Notes under the pieces: model-generated | Told to the model about the DNA's origin: nothing | Databases searched by the model: none | Seen by the model: only the letters and a program-made list of their open reading frames with translations | Assembly (NCBI GenBank): GCA_002793885.1 | Contig: PFEG01000034.1 | Span: 1-7,774 of the forward strand | DNA from: Candidatus Saccharibacteria bacterium CG10_big_fil_rev_8_21_14_0_10_47_8 | GTDB lineage: Bacteria > Patescibacteriota > Saccharimonadia > Saccharimonadales > UBA10212 | Reading direction: 5' to 3' | Length of the DNA: 7,774 nucleotides | Shown: positions 5,518 to 7,774 of the stretch, one piece after another | How positions within the stretch are numbered: position 1 is the first letter of the stretch | Layout: each line of letters opens with the position of its first letter | Program-made: the position numbers and the translations under genes

Positions 5518-5940
5518 TTAAGCAATTTCTGCAAGTTCGGTTTCTGGCATTAAGTCGAATTCTAATGGGCCTGTAATTTCGCCAAACCTTACCACTACCA
5601 GGCGGTTGGCTTCGGCTGAACCTATAGTAGTTCCGTCGGGCCTTAAAAGGCTGGCGTTACGCATTGAGACTACTGGCAAAGCTTCACTGTCTCCGTACCT
5701 GGGCATCTCTAAACAACCTATACCGATAAACTCGCCTTTTAAGGCCTGACCGCCTACTGACATTCGTTCGTAGAAATTTTGAACCGGGACTGGACCAAAA
5801 CTTGGCTCCTCGAGCCAACTAGTAGCAACCAATCCAACCTTCGTACCTTCAAATTTTCGATTAAGCTCTTCCGCCCATTCTAGGGAATACTCTAGTGAAA
5901 TTCTAGGTCTCTCCGGCCCTGTGCCACGTGATAATTCCAT
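5518..5940 (-). CDS. Unrecognised 140-residue cytoplasmic protein
   Basis: I do not recognise the family. The ATG at 5940-5938 has a strong purine-rich Shine-Dalgarno (GGGGAGAGGG) and a promoter-like -10 upstream, which supports a real gene. The protein has no signal peptide or membrane segment. It opens with a charged segment (SLEWAEELNRKF, about 19-30), followed by alternating hydrophobic strands: TKVGLVATSWL (33-43), GEFIGIGCLEMP (69-80), ALPVVSMRNASLL (87-99) and ANRLVVVRFGEI (111-122). It ends in an acidic tail (PETELAEIA). This pattern suggests a mostly beta fold. One cysteine (C76) is present. It is convergent with the GT4 gene, separated by 30 bp, and lies downstream of jag in the same direction. 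Function unknown. Confidence 0.75.
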   Translation of the reverse strand: MELSRGTGPERPRISLEYSLEWAEELNRKFEGTKVGLVATSWLEEPSFGPVPVQNFYERMSVGGQALKGEFIGIGCLEMPRYGDSEALPVVSMRNASLLRPDGTTIGSAEANRLVVVRFGEITGPLEFDLMPETELAEIA

Positions 5941-5993
5941 CTACCCTCTCCCCTTTTATGTCTAAATTATAAAAGAATAAAAGATAAATACAA
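5938..5993 (-). promoter_or_regulatory. Promoter and ribosome binding site of the 140-residue gene
   Basis: On the minus strand a consensus -10 TATAAT (5971-5966) is preceded after 16 bp by TTGTAT (5993-5988), a 3/6 match to the -35. Transcription would begin near 5959, giving a leader of about 19 nt that carries GGGGAGAGGG just before the ATG. This suggests expression independent of the yidC-jag operon, although no terminator is visible between jag and this gene. Confidence 0.5.
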
Positions 5994-6009
5994 GCATTAG
6001 TATTTTTGA

Positions 6010-6612
6010 CTACGAACCCGGTTTTAGGACTATGTGGCGGTCCCGTCCTTCGCCCACTGATTCGGTTTCCAGACCATAGTCGCTAGCCGCCTTGTGCACC
6101 ACCCTGCGGTCGGCAGCGCTCATCGGCTCCAGGTCCTTAGGCTGCCCGCTCTCTTGGACCTGTTTGAACCAAATCTCGGCTTGTTTGGCCAGACGATCGG
6201 CCCGGTTTTTCTTGTAGTCTGCTACGTCTACGTTCACCCGGGTATGGGAATAGTTTTGGTTGCGGAGCGCCATACTGATTACATACTGCAGCGAACGGAC
6301 CGTATCGCCCCGCTGACCGATTAAAAAGCCATTAAGGTGCGTTGAGGGGATATTAAGTTCGATTACCTCCTCATCCTCGGAAGTTGCCCGTACATCGGTG
6401 TTTAAACCAAAAAAGGACAGCAAGTCCTCTAAATATTTTTTGGCGTATAGGATCGCTTCTTCCATCGAATCATTACCAGCAGCCCGCACCGCGGCAACCT
6501 GCTCGCCTGCGCCTTGCACTTCATCCAATTGCGGACTGTTGGAAGTGCTATCCACCCCACCGTCTCCTTTTCCCGCATCCAAATCCGCTTGTCGTGGTTT
6601 TTTAAGGCTCAT
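6010..6612 (-). CDS. jag: KhpB/Jag RNA-binding protein (KH + R3H domains)
   Basis: 200 residues. Jag/KhpB proteins bind RNA and influence cell envelope growth in Gram-positive bacteria, and their genes typically follow yidC, as here. The KH domain is centred on GFLIGQRGDTVRSLQYVI (95-112), with the GXXG loop GQRG (99-102). The R3H domain follows at about 140-198, with the defining R-X3-H at R169-H173 (RRVVH) and the RHIVL strand at 192-196. The first 48 residues are rich in Gly, Ser, Asp and Gln and look disordered; they replace the Jag-N domain of Bacillus-type proteins. The ATG follows the yidC stop with zero spacing (TAAATG). GGAG in the last yidC codons serves as Shine-Dalgarno, so translation is probably coupled to yidC. 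An internal ATG at residue 50 lacks a comparable site. Confidence 0.92.
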   Translation of the reverse strand: MSLKKPRQADLDAGKGDGGVDSTSNSPQLDEVQGAGEQVAAVRAAGNDSMEEAILYAKKYLEDLLSFFGLNTDVRATSEDEEVIELNIPSTHLNGFLIGQRGDTVRSLQYVISMALRNQNYSHTRVNVDVADYKKNRADRLAKQAEIWFKQVQESGQPKDLEPMSAADRRVVHKAASDYGLETESVGEGRDRHIVLKPGS

Positions 6613-7545
6613 TTACTTTCTCCGCTTCCTCTTCTTTTTAGGTTTGGTTGAAGCGCGCTTTTTATTTTGAGGCTTCTTGCGGGTTGGTTTATCCGCCGTT
6701 TCAGAATCCGATGGGCTATCTATTCCTACGCTCGCGTCGGCTTCAGCGGCATCTTCTTTTAAGATAATCGATTGTTGGATATAAGCGAATAGGCTGCTGA
6801 CCAACCAATAAAGCGGCAGGGCCGAAGCTAGCTGCAGGCCAAATATAAAAACGAAGGCCGGAATAAGAAACATGCTGGTCCGGCCAACGGCTGCATTAAC
6901 CTCTTGCTGGTCGGCACTATTGCCCCTACCGGCATCTTTCAGGATTTTACGCAGACTGCGGGAGTCTTTGCTGGTCGGCATCAGTTGGCGGCTTTGCAAA
7001 AACTGCGATACCGCGCTGGCCGCAACTATCAAAACCGCCGGCCAGTAAAGCCCGGCGGCTCCTGATGCCGGCCGAGTAAGGTCCACCGCTCCAAATAAAG
7101 TATTATCAAACTTGCTGATATCATCCGCCACGGCTTGCATCCAACTTAAGTTGTGCAAAATCGGGTACGATAAATCGATAATCTGTTTTGGGTCATTTAT
7201 TAACTTGGTTAGGCCGATGTACAGACCAATTAGAACCGGTAGCTGCACAAGCACGATACCAAGTGATGCGAACGGGTTGACCTCTCGCTCTTTATAAAGC
7301 GCCATGGTCATAGCGGACGCTTTTTGCCGATCACCCTTGCTAGCGAGTTTGATCTTCTTAATTTCCGGCTGAAGCTCACGCATGGCTTTGGCATGGTTAA
7401 GCTGTTTTTTAACCAACGGCCACATAAGCAGCCTGACCAAAACCGTAAAGATTATAATTGCCAAACCGAAATTATGCCCCGGGATAAGGGCATAAATAAG
7501 AACCAGCAAATTAAAAATTGGTTGGACAATTATGGTTGTGAACAT
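6613..7545 (-). CDS. yidC: YidC/Oxa1-type membrane protein insertase
   Basis: 310 residues. It inserts membrane proteins into the cytoplasmic membrane, alone or with Sec. The short form, without the large periplasmic domain of E. coli YidC, is typical of Gram-positive and CPR bacteria. The first hydrophobic segment (about 5-22) is followed by IIIFTVLVRLLMWPLVKKQ (30-48) with the conserved groove arginine R38. A charged cytoplasmic hairpin follows (about 49-90, PEIKKIKLASKGDRQKA), then NPFASLGIVLVQLPVLIGLY (90-109). Further segments lie at about 165-183, 223-240 and 243-262. No lipoprotein Cys is seen. The last 25 residues are extremely basic (Lys/Arg-rich), consistent with a ribosome-binding tail. 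The ATG is preceded by a run of eight T; AGAGAG lies rather far upstream, so the ribosome site is weak. Confidence 0.94.
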   Translation of the reverse strand: MFTTIIVQPIFNLLVLIYALIPGHNFGLAIIIFTVLVRLLMWPLVKKQLNHAKAMRELQPEIKKIKLASKGDRQKASAMTMALYKEREVNPFASLGIVLVQLPVLIGLYIGLTKLINDPKQIIDLSYPILHNLSWMQAVADDISKFDNTLFGAVDLTRPASGAAGLYWPAVLIVAASAVSQFLQSRQLMPTSKDSRSLRKILKDAGRGNSADQQEVNAAVGRTSMFLIPAFVFIFGLQLASALPLYWLVSSLFAYIQQSIILKEDAAEADASVGIDSPSDSETADKPTRKKPQNKKRASTKPKKKRKRRK

Positions 7546-7574
7546 AAAAAAAACAGTGCTCTCTTTCGAAACTA

Positions 7575-7583
7575 ACTATAACA
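7575..7583 (-). promoter_or_regulatory. Candidate extended -10 promoter of yidC-jag
   Basis: TGTTATAGT on the minus strand combines a TG extension with a 5/6 -10 hexamer (TATAGT). No convincing -35 is present at 16-18 bp, as expected for an extended -10 promoter. Transcription would start near 7568, about 22 nt before the yidC ATG. Confidence 0.4.
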
Positions 7584-7614
7584 TAGAAAACTGCCGGTGA
7601 GCTCTGTTACCTAT

Positions 7615-7638
7615 CATTTTACATCTGGCATTTTACAT
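7615..7638 (+). repeat. Two-copy CATTTTACAT repeat
   Basis: CATTTTACAT occurs at 7615-7624 and 7629-7638 with a 14-bp period. It lies in the roughly 200-bp non-coding stretch upstream of yidC, which contains no ORF of note. Confidence 0.65.
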
Positions 7639-7680
7639 TAATTGATCAGGTAACATTTATCATTATTAGCTGCAGTAGTT

Positions 7681-7733
7681 TCAATGAAAAAATGGTCAAT
7701 GTTAAATCAATGATCTATGTTCAATGATCAATG
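7681..7733 (+). repeat. Five-copy TCAATG repeat upstream of yidC
   Basis: TCAATG appears at 7681, 7696, 7707, 7721 and 7728, with spacings of 15, 11, 14 and 7 bp. The surrounding DNA is AT-rich and non-coding. The copies are in the same orientation but not regularly spaced, so this could be degraded repeat DNA or a set of protein-binding sites. No DnaA box of the TTATCCACA type is seen. Confidence 0.6.
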
Positions 7734-7742
7734 GTAAATCCG

Positions 7743-7774
7743 TCAGTGTTTTAGGATGCCGGCTTCAGTTAGTT
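7743..7774 (-). CDS. Possible C-terminus of an upstream gene (rnpA by position only)
   Basis: Read on the minus strand, the last bases of the window give LTEAGILKH followed by TGA (7745-7743). The other two frames contain early stops. The usual bacterial order rpmH-rnpA-yidC-jag would place RNase P protein here, and a helical leucine-rich end is compatible with that family. Nine codons are too few to prove coding, so this is only a positional suggestion. Confidence 0.25.
   Translation of the reverse strand, partial: LTEAGILKH

Noticed and set aside
6094..6670. Several plus-strand ORFs of 73-90 codons opposite jag and yidC
   Set aside because: They are shadows of the KH/R3H and YidC reading frames with no domain pattern or start signals.
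7035..7058. GC-rich 7-bp inverted repeat CCGCCGG...CCGGCGG inside yidC
   Set aside because: It lies in conserved coding sequence (GAAGLYWPAV) with a 10-nt loop and no T-run, so it is best explained by GC-rich codons.
7546..7742. Replication origin upstream of yidC
   Set aside because: Gene order is suggestive, but there is no DnaA box or AT-rich unwinding element that I can recognise; the repeats alone are not enough to call an origin.

Overview
The window reads as part of a small, streamlined bacterial chromosome, most plausibly a Patescibacteria/CPR member and possibly a Saccharibacteria relative. This assignment is an inference from gene style and packing, not from a marker gene. In-frame UGA is used as a stop (wzt, antitoxin, TA-flanking remnant), so there is no sign of the UGA-glycine code of Gracilibacteria or Absconditabacteria. 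No tRNA, rRNA, CRISPR array or IS transposase is visible.

Region 1 (1-2638, minus strand) is a surface-polysaccharide export operon. It reads wzm (ABC-2 permease), wzt (ATPase with a C-terminal carbohydrate-binding-type domain), then a SAM-dependent methyltransferase cut off by the window edge. The genes abut or overlap: wzm TAG is followed directly by wzt ATG, and wzt overlaps the methyltransferase by 8 nt. A perfect 11-bp inverted repeat sits exactly on the wzm/wzt junction and places the wzt Shine-Dalgarno in its loop. Only 45 bp separate wzm from the divergent plus-strand genes.

Region 2 (2684-5487, plus strand) holds a GT2 glycosyltransferase, a 5' remnant of a GT4-type glycosyltransferase, a DinJ/RelB-YafQ-like toxin-antitoxin pair, and a complete GT4 glycosyltransferase. 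The remnant and the intact GT4 gene start almost identically (31 of 32 bases over one block). The TA module therefore sits where the body of a tandem paralogue would be. The TA promoter has a consensus -35, a perfect palindrome in its spacer and 11-bp tandem repeats running into the antitoxin start codon. The glycosyltransferases presumably build the glycan that Wzm/Wzt exports, and the methyltransferase may modify or cap it.

Region 3 (5518-7774, minus strand) is mostly housekeeping. YidC insertase and the KhpB/Jag RNA-binding protein form a two-gene operon with zero spacing, followed by an unrecognised 140-residue gene with its own promoter and a strong ribosome binding site. Upstream of yidC is about 200 bp of non-coding DNA with short repeats (TCAATG x5, CATTTTACAT x2). 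The window then ends in what may be the last nine codons of another minus-strand gene, conceivably rnpA by the usual gene order.

Base composition changes along the window. Sampled 60-base lines counted by hand give roughly 25-40% GC in wzm/wzt and GT4, about 50-65% in the antitoxin, and about 45-63% in yidC/jag. This fits a polysaccharide island next to core genes, with the TA module a separate arrival inside it.
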